DNA of 64,000 nucleotides from an uncultured Chromatiaceae bacterium (GTDB taxonomy: Bacteria > Pseudomonadota > Gammaproteobacteria > Enterobacterales > Alteromonadaceae): the NCBI GenBank assembly GCA_937978655.1, contig CALJUX010000038.1, positions 62,001-126,000 on the forward strand. The letters are read 5' to 3'. The notes beneath the pieces were generated by a model that did no database searches, was not told the DNA's origin, and saw nothing but the letters and a program-made list of their open reading frames with translations. Numbering within the stretch: the first letter of the stretch is position 1; each line of letters starts with the position of its first letter. Positions 7,990 through 16,637 of the stretch are shown here, one piece after another. A program made the position numbers and the translations under genes.

Positions 7990-10821
7990 ATGAATAAAAT
8001 CGATATCCGCGGTGCCCGTACTCACAACCTGAAGAATATTTCGCTGGAAATTCCGCGCGATAAACTGATTGTGATCACCGGCTTATCCGGCTCCGGCAAA
8101 TCATCGTTGGCCTTTGATACGTTGTACGCCGAGGGTCAGCGCCGTTATGTCGAGTCTCTGTCGGCCTACGCCCGTCAGTTTTTGAGCCTGATGGAAAAAC
8201 CGGACGTCGACCATATCGAAGGCCTGTCGCCGGCGATTTCGATTGAACAAAAATCCACTTCACACAACCCGCGTTCCACCGTCGGCACTATCACGGAAAT
8301 TTACGACTATCTGCGACTGTTATTCGCCCGCGTTGGGGAGCCGCGCTGCCCGACGCACAACCTGCCGCTGGCGGCGCAAACCATCAGCGAAATGGTCGAC
8401 AAAGTGGTGTCGTTTCCGGAAGGCAGCAAACTGATGGTACTGGCGCCTGTGGTGCAGGACCGCAAAGGCGAACACGTCAAAACGCTGGAAAACTTAGCCG
8501 CACAAGGCTATATCCGCGCCCGTATTAACGGCGAAGTCTGTGACTTGTCTGATCCGCCAAAGCTCGACTTGCACAAAAAACACACCATCGAAGTAGTGAT
8601 CGACCGGATCAAAGTACGCGACGACATCAAACAGCGGCTGGCCGAAAGTTTTGAAACGGCGCTGGAGTTATCCGGTGGGATTGCCAAAGTCGCGTCGATG
8701 GACGACCCGTCGGCCGAAGAGCTGATTTTCTCCGCCAACTTCGCCTGCCCAACTTGTGGCTATTCGATGGCCGAACTGGAACCGCGGTTATTTTCCTTTA
8801 ATAACCCGGCCGGCGCCTGTACCGCCTGTGACGGCCTTGGTGTGAAACAATATTTCGACGCCAATAAAGTGATTGTCGATGCCAGCTTAAGCCTGGCCGG
8901 CGGCGCGATTCGTGGCTGGGACAAACGCAATTTCTATTATTTCCAGATGCTGAAATCGCTGGCCGAACATTACGGCTTTGATGTCGATGCGCCATTTCAA
9001 AGCCTGAAACCCGAGCAGCAACAAGCGATTTTAAGCGGCAGCGGGCGCAAAGAGATTGAATTTAAATACTTAAACGACCGTGGCGACATCGTACTGCGCA
9101 AACATCCGTTTGAAGGCATTTTGCCGAATATGGAGCGGCGTTATCACGAAACCGAATCCAATGCGGTGCGCGAAGAGCTGGCGAAGTATCTCGCTACTAC
9201 CACTTGCCCGGTCTGTGAAGGCTCGCGCCTGCGCGAAGAAGCGCGCCATGTGTTTATCGGCAAAACCAATTTGCCGAAAATCGTCGAGCTGTCGATTGGC
9301 GACTGCCACCGCTTTTTCACTGAGCTGACGCTGACCGGGCAAAAAGCCAAAATCGCCGAAAAAGTACTCAAAGAAATTCAGGACCGGCTGATGTTTCTGG
9401 TCAACGTTGGCCTGAACTATCTCAATTTGTCGCGCAGCGCCGAGACTTTATCCGGCGGTGAAGCGCAGCGGATTCGCCTGGCCAGTCAAATCGGCGCCGG
9501 TTTGGTTGGCGTGATGTACGTGCTGGACGAGCCGTCGATTGGTTTGCATCAGCGCGACAACGACCGCTTATTGGGCACCCTGACGCATCTGCGGGATTTG
9601 GGTAATACCGTCATTGTGGTGGAACACGACGAAGACGCGGTGCGCCTCGCCGACCATATCATCGACATAGGCCCGGGCGCTGGTGTGCATGGCGGCAGTA
9701 TTGTCGCGCAGGGCACTTTGGCCGACATCGAAGCGGCGCCTGATTCACTGACCGGCCAGTACCTATCCGGCACGCGCAAAATTGCCGTACCAGAGACGCG
9801 GCACAAAGGTAAAAAAGGCAAAGAACTCAAAGTATTGGGTGCGACTGGCAATAACCTGAAGAACGTCGACTTAAGCATTCCATTTGGCGTGTTGACCTGT
9901 ATCACCGGCGTGTCCGGCTCCGGCAAATCCACGCTGATCAACGACACATTATTCCGCGTCGCGCACAAAGTGCTGAATAAAGGCGAGGGCGACGACCCGG
10001 CGCCGCACCGCGCCATTGAAGGCCTGGAGCATTTTGATAAATGCGTCGACATCGACCAGAGCCCGATTGGCCGCACGCCACGTTCAAATCCGGCCACTTA
10101 CACCGGCATTTTCACCGCGGTGCGCGATTTATTCGCCGGCACCCAAGAAGCGCGTTCACGCGGTTATCAGGTTGGCCGCTTCAGCTTTAACGTTAAAGGC
10201 GGGCGCTGTGAAGCCTGTCAGGGCGACGGCGTATTAAAAGTCGAAATGCATTTCCTGCCGGACGTGTACGTGCCTTGTGATGTCTGTAAAGGCAAACGCT
10301 ACAACCGCGAAACGCTGGAAGTGAAATACAAAGGCAAAAACATCCACGAAGTGCTGGAAATGACGGTCGAAGATGCGCGGGCTTTCTTCGACAGCATCCC
10401 GGCGATTTCGCGCAAACTGCAAACACTGATGGACGTCGGCCTGACCTATATCACCCTCGGCCAGTCGGCCACCACCTTGTCGGGCGGTGAAGCGCAGCGG
10501 GTGAAACTGGCACGCGAACTGAGTAAACGCGACACCGGCAAAACGCTGTATATCCTCGACGAGCCCACCACAGGCCTGCACTTCTACGATATTCAGCAAC
10601 TGCTGAACGTACTGCATACGCTGCGCGACGCCGGCAACACAGTGGTGGTGATTGAACACAACTTAGACGTGATTAAAACCGCCGACTGGATAGTCGACTT
10701 AGGCCCGGAAGGCGGCAGCGGCGGCGGCGAAATCCTCATCGCCGGCACACCGGAACAAGTGGCCGCTTGTGAGAAATCTTATACCGGACAGTATTTGAAG
10801 CCTTTGCTGGCCAGAGGTTAG
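7990..10821 (+). CDS. uvrA: UvrABC excinuclease subunit A
   Basis: DNA damage-recognition ATPase of nucleotide excision repair; the dimer loads UvrB at lesions. The 943-residue protein matches E. coli UvrA nearly end to end. It has a first Walker A GLSGSGKS near residue 32, a CPTC...CTAC zinc module near 253-280, and ABC signatures LSGGEAQRIRLA and LSGGEAQRVKLA. It also has a second Walker A GVSGSGKS near 640, a CEAC...CDVC zinc finger near 740, and two Walker B motifs (VLDEPS, ILDEPTTGLH). The ATG at 7990 is chosen over the adjoining GTG at 7987 because it gives MNKIDIRGARTHN, matching the family start. A LexA box lies upstream. Confidence 0.98.
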   Translation: MNKIDIRGARTHNLKNISLEIPRDKLIVITGLSGSGKSSLAFDTLYAEGQRRYVESLSAYARQFLSLMEKPDVDHIEGLSPAISIEQKSTSHNPRSTVGTITEIYDYLRLLFARVGEPRCPTHNLPLAAQTISEMVDKVVSFPEGSKLMVLAPVVQDRKGEHVKTLENLAAQGYIRARINGEVCDLSDPPKLDLHKKHTIEVVIDRIKVRDDIKQRLAESFETALELSGGIAKVASMDDPSAEELIFSANFACPTCGYSMAELEPRLFSFNNPAGACTACDGLGVKQYFDANKVIVDASLSLAGGAIRGWDKRNFYYFQMLKSLAEHYGFDVDAPFQSLKPEQQQAILSGSGRKEIEFKYLNDRGDIVLRKHPFEGILPNMERRYHETESNAVREELAKYLATTTCPVCEGSRLREEARHVFIGKTNLPKIVELSIGDCHRFFTELTLTGQKAKIAEKVLKEIQDRLMFLVNVGLNYLNLSRSAETLSGGEAQRIRLASQIGAGLVGVMYVLDEPSIGLHQRDNDRLLGTLTHLRDLGNTVIVVEHDEDAVRLADHIIDIGPGAGVHGGSIVAQGTLADIEAAPDSLTGQYLSGTRKIAVPETRHKGKKGKELKVLGATGNNLKNVDLSIPFGVLTCITGVSGSGKSTLINDTLFRVAHKVLNKGEGDDPAPHRAIEGLEHFDKCVDIDQSPIGRTPRSNPATYTGIFTAVRDLFAGTQEARSRGYQVGRFSFNVKGGRCEACQGDGVLKVEMHFLPDVYVPCDVCKGKRYNRETLEVKYKGKNIHEVLEMTVEDARAFFDSIPAISRKLQTLMDVGLTYITLGQSATTLSGGEAQRVKLARELSKRDTGKTLYILDEPTTGLHFYDIQQLLNVLHTLRDAGNTVVVIEHNLDVIKTADWIVDLGPEGGSGGGEILIAGTPEQVAACEKSYTGQYLKPLLARG

Positions 10822-11035
10822 TCCGAGGAACGCTCAGAATACGGGCGTGAATACCTCTGGATGCCAGCGCTTTGCCGCCGCCGTCCAGAGGTCTGTCATT
10901 GTCGAACAGATGGCGCGGGGCGTTTGCGTCAATGGCGCTCTGAACAAAGATGCGGCTGTCGCTGATAAAGTCAGCACAATGTGTGGCACTCACTCTTTCA
11001 GACCCATGCTGGTTTAAACGACCTGCGGCCTATAG

Positions 11036-11944
11036 TTATGGTTTCGACTTGGTACTTTTACAGCGAAATTTCGCCCGATATTGCGCCAAAGGCTCCAGTC
11101 CCATGTCCAGGCGCAGCTGCTCAAGTTGTGCCGCGTCCGCCACCGCAAATGGTTGCCATTGCCCGGATGCAGTATCACAAGCGCCCTGTGTGCCATAACG
11201 CTGCGACTGCCCGGTATTGATCGCGACCCGATCAGCCAGATAAGCGAAATAACGCGGCTGAAATTCGCCTTGTTTTACCTTGGGTTGCAATAACTGCAGC
11301 ACTTGCTGCTGCCATCGTGGGTCCCAGTCGGCATGTTGCACCATCAGCCAGGCCGCCTGTGAAGCGTCCGCAGAAGTCTTCGAAATATCAAACCAACCGG
11401 CAGCTTGCAGTTGCTGTTGTAACCAGCGTTGATTTTGCCGGTATATTTGCTGTTTGATCGGTTGCAACGCTACCGCAAAGGCTTTGTGTAGTTTGGCGGC
11501 TAAGTCTGGCTCCGGTTCAAATTGCTCCAGAAAAGTCCGGATATACAATTGTTGTTCCGCAGCGGTTTTTGCCCCGGCCCGCAAACGTAGCCAACGGTTA
11601 TCTAACCAGTCTGCCCGAACCCAACCCGCTTCAATTTGCTGTACCATCGTCTGATAAGCTGCGACGGCTTGCTGCACTTGCTGCAGGTTCGCCTGATAGT
11701 CCGCCTGGTCCGCCGACTGAAAGGCTAACTCCAGTGCCAGCAGCTGCTCGGCTTCTGCAGCACTCAGCCGGGCAAAACGCTGTTGCAGCGCTTGCTGCTG
11801 GCTTTGCAACTCCGACATGCTGTGTTGTTGCAGCGAACTCCAGCCGTTGACAAGGTTTGGTTCAGCAGCATAAATGCCAAATACACAGAGGCTGCAGCAA
11901 AAGAAAATCAGCTCATGCCAGATGTTCTTTAAAGCGTTTGTCAA
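11036..11944 (-). CDS. Exported DUF6624-like protein in candidate graspetide operon
   Basis: Function unknown. An N-terminal hydrophobic stretch (LIFFCCSLCVFGIYAA) looks like a signal peptide. A Gln/Ala-rich helical region covers about residues 30-150. The C-terminal part has the pattern I recall for DUF6624: AAWLMVQHADWDPRWQQ, a YLADRVAINTGQSQRYGTQG segment and a closing LRLDMGLEPLAQY. The TTG at 11944 is taken as the start because GGAGG lies six bases before it; this overlaps the end of the ATP-grasp gene by 32 bases and implies translational coupling. The longer open frame to 12262 runs inside that gene and lacks support. By position it could process, bind or protect against the peptide, but nothing in the sequence shows which. 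Confidence 0.72.
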   Translation of the reverse strand: MTNALKNIWHELIFFCCSLCVFGIYAAEPNLVNGWSSLQQHSMSELQSQQQALQQRFARLSAAEAEQLLALELAFQSADQADYQANLQQVQQAVAAYQTMVQQIEAGWVRADWLDNRWLRLRAGAKTAAEQQLYIRTFLEQFEPEPDLAAKLHKAFAVALQPIKQQIYRQNQRWLQQQLQAAGWFDISKTSADASQAAWLMVQHADWDPRWQQQVLQLLQPKVKQGEFQPRYFAYLADRVAINTGQSQRYGTQGACDTASGQWQPFAVADAAQLEQLRLDMGLEPLAQYRAKFRCKSTKSKP

Positions 11945-13019
11945 AAGACACCTCCACATGTTGCTGCTGCCAAGGAATTTTGCTGGCGACCACTTGTTGA
12001 TGCACGGCGACGTAACGCACAGCATCTTCGGACTGCTGGTATAAAAACTGCGGATCACGGCTTTGTAAAAAACGACAAAACATATCCAGCAGCGGCACCT
12101 CAGGACACAGTTGCTCCAGCCATAAAAATTGACCTGTCTCATTAAATTCGAAACAGACATACCGGCCTTCCGGTGTGACCGCAAAATCAAATGAGCCGTA
12201 ACAAAATCCAGTGTGCGCCATAAACCGGTCGATTTGGCGCCGGATGTCGTCCGGAGTCTCAATCACCACAACCCTGAGCTCTGTATATGAAGGGACCCGC
12301 CAGTCGACAGCTGACGCCGCGGCCTGTTGCGAATCAATCCGAAATGTAGTGATTTGCCGGCCAAACACAACCACACGAAGCTCATGCAACTTATGGATTT
12401 TTTCCTGATAAATCATCGGGCAGGCACTGATTGCCAAGGCATGGAATTGTGAAATGTCATCGATGACAGTGGTATACAAAGTCGCATTGTACTCACCACA
12501 ATCCCACTTCATAAATTTTAACGGCTTGACCACACAACCATGCTGCTGCCGGATAAAAGCCGATATTTCGCTCCGATCATTTGAAATCAGTGTTGCCGGC
12601 ACTGTAAAGCCGCAATCGGCAAGTGTGCGCAGCTGAAACAGTTTGTTGTCAAACAACTGTTTGGCAGTAAACGAATTGACCAGAAACGCGTGTTGCGCCA
12701 TCACTTGCAATAACCCCTGATGCAGGATCTTGGCGCTGAGTTCAATTGGCTTGCGGTCCGGTGCCGCAATTTCGGCCGGAGGGACAGCATCAAGGAAGCG
12801 ATGATTCCACACAACATCAAGAGTGGTCCATTCGAGATTTAATCCTGCATGTCGCAATAGCAGCTGGTCCCTGCCATCTTTTAAAACATAAGAAAGACTG
12901 AGCAGCTGCGGAAAATCACTCCAGCTCATGCACATCACCTGATGGCCCCAGCCTGACAACACCTTGGCAACAGTCAGCGAATGAATATCATTCGGTAAAG
13001 TGACAATCAGTATATTCAT
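11913..13019 (-). CDS. ATP-grasp peptide ligase, MvdC/MvdD-like (graspetide maturase)
   Basis: Predicted to use ATP to join Asp/Glu side chains of a precursor peptide to Thr/Ser or Lys side chains, forming macrocyclic esters or amides. The 368 residues start with MNILIVTLPNDIHS, typical of the MvdC/MvdD N-terminal domain. The ATP-grasp core follows: VNSFTAKQLFDNKLFQLRTL, a VVKPLK ATP-binding strand, RVVVFGRQITTFRID, and a metal-binding FEFNETGQFLWLE near 290 that corresponds to the family pattern (E-N-x-x-GQ-W-E). The precursor gene lies 80 bases upstream and the DUF6624-like gene overlaps its end. The ribosome-binding site is weak. RimK-type glutamate ligation is a less likely alternative. 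Confidence 0.85.
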   Translation of the reverse strand: MNILIVTLPNDIHSLTVAKVLSGWGHQVMCMSWSDFPQLLSLSYVLKDGRDQLLLRHAGLNLEWTTLDVVWNHRFLDAVPPAEIAAPDRKPIELSAKILHQGLLQVMAQHAFLVNSFTAKQLFDNKLFQLRTLADCGFTVPATLISNDRSEISAFIRQQHGCVVKPLKFMKWDCGEYNATLYTTVIDDISQFHALAISACPMIYQEKIHKLHELRVVVFGRQITTFRIDSQQAAASAVDWRVPSYTELRVVVIETPDDIRRQIDRFMAHTGFCYGSFDFAVTPEGRYVCFEFNETGQFLWLEQLCPEVPLLDMFCRFLQSRDPQFLYQQSEDAVRYVAVHQQVVASKIPWQQQHVEVSFDKRFKEHLA

Positions 13020-13058
13020 CAGCGTAACTCTGTAATCAACAAGAACAGTCGGTCAAAG

Positions 13059-13086
13059 CAGGCTGACTCACACCGGAATCAGCCTG
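13059..13086 (-). other. Stem-loop between precursor and maturase genes
   Basis: A perfect 8-bp inverted repeat CAGGCTGA/TCAGCCTG with a 12-base loop lies in the 80-base gap after the precursor stop. It lacks a T-run. It could stabilise the precursor message or partly block read-through, as seen in other peptide-maturation operons. Confidence 0.4.
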
Positions 13087-13099
13087 TGAGATGGAAAAA

Positions 13100-13288
13100 C
13101 TAGTCGCAGTCTGCTTCGTTCGTGCAGGTACCAGCGTGATCGTCAGTGCCTGCGCGCATCAGTTCAGCGTTTTCCTGCCCAACGCCGCCACTAACCACGG
13201 CCAGCTCTTGTGTAGTGAGCTCGCGGCCCAGAATGCGGATTTCTGAAATTTGTTGTTCAGCAACCAATTGTGTGTTCTGCATATCCAT
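13100..13288 (-). CDS. Candidate graspetide precursor peptide with double-glycine leader
   Basis: A 62-residue peptide directly upstream of the ATP-grasp gene. Residues 1-35 form a leader ending ELTTQELAVVSGG, the classic double-glycine pattern cut by C39-type peptidase transporters. The remaining 27 residues have three Thr (48, 54, 56), acidic residues Asp49, Asp50, Glu58, Asp60, Asp62, and two Cys (55, 61). A Thr-plus-Asp/Glu core suits side-chain ester formation by the neighbouring ligase. It lacks the TxRYPSD-type motif of microviridin and marinostatin. GAGG lies eight bases before the ATG. No C39 transporter is visible nearby, so cleavage and export are unexplained. The cysteines might form a disulfide. 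Confidence 0.78.
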   Translation of the reverse strand: MDMQNTQLVAEQQISEIRILGRELTTQELAVVSGGVGQENAELMRAGTDDHAGTCTNEADCD

Positions 13289-13707
13289 TTTTTTTCCTCA
13301 AAAAGTTAAATGATGAGTCCTGTAGCGAACAATGCATGTGGCCTGGTTAAGCGATATTTTTTGCAATGCCAACACCACAATACCTGCAGCCAGCGTCTGC
13401 ACGCATCCGCATTACAACACGCACATTCGCAGGAAAAATACCGGAAAAGCCCCGGAAATTTTGATAAATAACTAATATTTAAATGACAAAAATAATTAAA
13501 TTAAGCCAGAAATTTTACTTAAAGCATGTCAGCGGCACGCTTGTGGACACCCGGCCTTCAGATCCATGATTCGAGGGTGCAGATAAATTCGGGCCTCGAT
13601 TCAGCCACTTCCGGTTGCGGCTCTGCGCAAACAATGAAATATTGAGATCTCCGCTTCCGGCGCCGCACGGGTTTAGCTTCGGCGCGTCATTTCATAAGGA
13701 AAGTTAC
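13289..13707. other. 419-base gap between precursor peptide and EF-hand protein genes
   Basis: Divergent control region. The part at 13440-13520 is strikingly AT-rich (runs such as AATAACTAATATTTAAATGA) compared with neighbouring genes and probably holds the promoter of the peptide operon on the minus strand. I find no gene, terminator or clear palindrome. The in-frame extension of the downstream gene back to 13615 lacks a ribosome-binding site. Confidence 0.4.
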
Positions 13708-15822
13708 ATGGCACATCAATGGCGTTTTTTCCGCTCCGGCGGTTTTGATCAGGTCCGGCTGGACAAAATCGAAGACTGGCAGCAACTGCCGACGCTGGAC
13801 CCGAAACTTTGGGCAGCGCTGAGTTGTCCGGTCAAAGGGCTGGAGCTGGACCCGCGGATGATGGCCTATTTAGACGACGACCATGACGGTCGGGTACGGA
13901 TTGATGAAGTCAAAGCGGCAGTGGCCTGGGCCTTGTCAGTGCTGCAGCGACCGGAAGTGCTGTTAACCGGTACTGAGCTGCCACTCAGCGCCATTTGCAC
14001 ACAAAGTGAAGCCGGGCAAAAACTGCTGGCCTCGGCCAAACGGATTTTACAAAACCTCGGCAAACCCGATGCGACCGCTTTATCCGCAGCCGACACCGCT
14101 GATTTAGCGCTGATTTTCCCGGCTGACCAACTCAATGGCGACGGCGTGATCACGGTCGAACTGGCTGATACTGACGCGCTGAAACAGCTGATCAGCACCC
14201 TGCTGGAACTCGGCATACAGACGCCGGACCGCAGCGGCGCACCCGGCATCAACCGCGAACAACTGGAGCAGTTTGTTGCTGCCGGGCAGGAATTCTGCCA
14301 ATGGCAACAACAAGGCGACACCGTCAGCAAAGTGCTGGGGGACGCGACCGACGAAGCCTGGCAGCTGCACAGCAGCCTGCACGCCAAAGTGACCGACTAT
14401 TTTATCCGCTGCCAGCTGGCCGCTTATGACGCCAATGCCACGGCAGCGCTGAACGGCAGCGCCGAAGATTATGCCGCGCTGTCGCGCCAGCTGCTGAACG
14501 CCAGCAACAGTGCGGACAGCCATTTGCCGCTCGCCAGTGTCAATAGCAGCGGCAGGTTACCGCTGACGCAGGGCGTACATCCGCAATGGGCCGACGCACT
14601 GGCCTGTCTGGCGTCGCTGGCCGGCAACTTGTGGGGCAATGTCGACGCCATCAGCAGCGCTGACTGGCAGCTGCTCAGCAACACCTTACAACCTTATGCC
14701 GACTGGAAAGCGGCGCAGCCGGCCACAGTGGTAGCGAACCTGGCGCCAGAAGTGCTGAGTGCTTGTCTGCACAGCGACACCGTCGCAGCCGCCACTGCGT
14801 TAATCGACGCCGATTTGGCGCAGCAAGCCGAAGCTGAGTCGGTGCTGGATGTCGACAAACTGGTGCGGTATCAGCTGAGTCTGCGCGATTTACTGCGTAA
14901 TTTTGTCAGTTTTGAAAGCTTCTACAGCTTAGAAAAACCGGCGATTTTCCAGAACGGCCGCTTGTATATCGACGGCCGCAGCTGCGATTTATGCCTGAAC
15001 GTCAACGATGCCGGCAAGCACGCCAAACTGGCGGCATTAAGCGGGATGTATCTGTTATATCTGGATTGTGTGCGCAGCAACGGCGAGAAAAAGTCCGTCG
15101 TCGCCGCTATGACGGCCGGTGATGCCGGTAATCTGATGGTCGGCCGCAACGGCGTGTTTTATGACCGCGCCGGTGTCGACTGGGATGCGACCGTGACGCA
15201 GATTGTCAGCAACCCCATCAGTATCCGCGAAGCGTTTTTTACGCCGTATCAACGCATTGGCCGGATGATTTCCGAACAAATTCAGAAGTTTGCCGCCGCC
15301 AAAGATAAAGAAATTGAAGCGCAAAGCGCCGCTGGCGTCGGTGATGCCGCCAAAACTGCCGCTGCGCCCGCTCCGGCCAAACCAGCCGCGCCTTTTGATG
15401 TGGCGAAATTCGCCGGTATTTTTGCTGCCATCGGTTTGGCCATCGGTGCCATCGGTACCGCGCTGGCGGCAGTTGTCACCAGCTTCCTTGGCCTCGTCTG
15501 GTGGCAAATGCCGCTGGCGCTGCTTGGCGTGGTGCTGTTTATTTCCGGCCCGTCGATGCTGATGGCCTGGTTTAAACTGCGGGCACGTAATCTGGCACCG
15601 CTGCTGGACGCAAACGGCTGGGCGGTGAATACCAACGCCAAACTCAGCATTAAATTCGGCACCCGTTTAACCGCACTGGCCAGCTTACCATCCGGTTCCA
15701 GCCGTTCACTGACCGACCCCTTCGAGCATAAAAGCAGTGCTGGTTTGTGGCTGATTTTAGTGGTGATAGTGGTGGCGGTTTGGGTGTTCTGGCGCCAGGG
15801 CTTATTGGCGGCATGGTTGTAG
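13708..15822 (+). CDS. Large EF-hand-like membrane protein of unknown function
   Basis: Not recognised. The 704 residues include two likely calcium-binding loops, DDDHDGRVRIDEV near residue 54 and a second around LNGDGVITVE near 140. A long Ala/Leu/Gln-rich soluble region follows. Near 550 comes an Ala/Pro hinge, then two or three membrane segments (FAAIGLAIGAIGTALAAVV, the next hydrophobic stretch, and WLILVVIVVAVWVFW near the end). No signal peptide is seen, so the large N-terminal part is probably cytoplasmic. The ATG at 13708 is preferred because AAGGA lies just upstream; the longer frame adds 31 residues without support. The gene is divergent from the candidate graspetide operon and stands alone. 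Confidence 0.75.
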   Translation: MAHQWRFFRSGGFDQVRLDKIEDWQQLPTLDPKLWAALSCPVKGLELDPRMMAYLDDDHDGRVRIDEVKAAVAWALSVLQRPEVLLTGTELPLSAICTQSEAGQKLLASAKRILQNLGKPDATALSAADTADLALIFPADQLNGDGVITVELADTDALKQLISTLLELGIQTPDRSGAPGINREQLEQFVAAGQEFCQWQQQGDTVSKVLGDATDEAWQLHSSLHAKVTDYFIRCQLAAYDANATAALNGSAEDYAALSRQLLNASNSADSHLPLASVNSSGRLPLTQGVHPQWADALACLASLAGNLWGNVDAISSADWQLLSNTLQPYADWKAAQPATVVANLAPEVLSACLHSDTVAAATALIDADLAQQAEAESVLDVDKLVRYQLSLRDLLRNFVSFESFYSLEKPAIFQNGRLYIDGRSCDLCLNVNDAGKHAKLAALSGMYLLYLDCVRSNGEKKSVVAAMTAGDAGNLMVGRNGVFYDRAGVDWDATVTQIVSNPISIREAFFTPYQRIGRMISEQIQKFAAAKDKEIEAQSAAGVGDAAKTAAAPAPAKPAAPFDVAKFAGIFAAIGLAIGAIGTALAAVVTSFLGLVWWQMPLALLGVVLFISGPSMLMAWFKLRARNLAPLLDANGWAVNTNAKLSIKFGTRLTALASLPSGSSRSLTDPFEHKSSAGLWLILVVIVVAVWVFWRQGLLAAWL

Positions 15823-15911
15823 TGATGGCAGACGTACTCTGATTGTACGCCATGTGATGGCCAGCGGCTGCGCTTGCACGTACCTACAACCCGTTTATTA
15901 ATAAGCACGAG

Positions 15912-16637
15912 TCAGCGCGGCGTGAAGATACGCCGCGCTTGTGCTTTAAAGGCTTCACCGATGCGGATCTGCTGCTGGTTGCTGAGTTTTAACAGCTGAC
16001 TGTCGAGGCTGATCACATGGCTGGGATTAATCAGAAAAGATTTATGTACCTGAATAAAACCAGCCGCAGCCGTTTGCTCCATCACCGCTTTTAACGTCGT
16101 GCTGGCCAGCGTCATCTGCTGGCCTTGCCAGACTTTGACGTAATTGCCATAGCCTTCAACACAACAAATCGACGCCAGATCAAAACGGCGTAATTCGCGG
16201 TCGACTTTCAGCACTATATGTTCAGGGTGTTCATGCACCGTAGCAGCTGCCGCTGTGGTCACTGGCGCTGACAGACCGGTACGGCGGCGCACTTTGTCCA
16301 GTGCCAACGCCAGTCGTTCGCCACTGACCGGCTTTAGCAGATAATCGGTGACATCAAGCGCAAAACCATCCAGTGCAAATTCGGCATAAGCCGTCACCAG
16401 AATGACCTGCGGCGGCTTTGCCAACAATTTCAGCATCTGCAGACCGGTCAGCACTGGCAGCTGAATATCCAGCAAAATCAGATCGATGGGTTGCTGCGCC
16501 AGCACGGCCATCGCCTCAGCGGCGCTGTAGCAGTGGCCGGCCACCACCATATCCGCATGCCCCACTAAGTGATGCAAAAGCACCTGATGCGCCAGTGGCT
16601 CGTCATCGACTATCAATAGTTTCAAGGCGCTGGTCAT
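15912..16637 (-). CDS. LytTR-family response regulator
   Basis: Transcription factor of a two-component system. The N-terminal receiver domain shows LLIVDDEPLA (acidic pocket), LILLDIQLPV with the phospho-acceptor Asp, and the conserved Lys in LLKPV. The C-terminal LytTR DNA-binding domain has VEGYGNYVKVW, TLKAVME and FIQVHKSFLINPSHV. Length is 241 residues. The ATG at 16637 overlaps the sensor-kinase stop as ATGA, so the genes are translationally coupled. The divergent ABC operon starting at 18372 is the obvious candidate target, which is inference from position. Confidence 0.92.
   Translation of the reverse strand: MTSALKLLIVDDEPLAHQVLLHHLVGHADMVVAGHCYSAAEAMAVLAQQPIDLILLDIQLPVLTGLQMLKLLAKPPQVILVTAYAEFALDGFALDVTDYLLKPVSGERLALALDKVRRRTGLSAPVTTAAAATVHEHPEHIVLKVDRELRRFDLASICCVEGYGNYVKVWQGQQMTLASTTLKAVMEQTAAAGFIQVHKSFLINPSHVISLDSQLLKLSNQQQIRIGEAFKAQARRIFTPR

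Noticed and set aside
10736..10993. 85-codon minus-strand ORF over the uvrA end and the gap after it
   Set aside because: About a third overlaps uvrA antisense, there is no ribosome-binding site, and I recognise no domain; possibly a remnant but not supportable.
11945..12262. N-terminal extension of the DUF6624-like gene to 12262
   Set aside because: It lies wholly within the ATP-grasp gene in another frame, while TTG 11944 has a perfect Shine-Dalgarno and is followed by a signal peptide.
13615..13707. N-terminal extension of the EF-hand protein
   Set aside because: No ribosome-binding site at 13615; AAGGA precedes the ATG at 13708.
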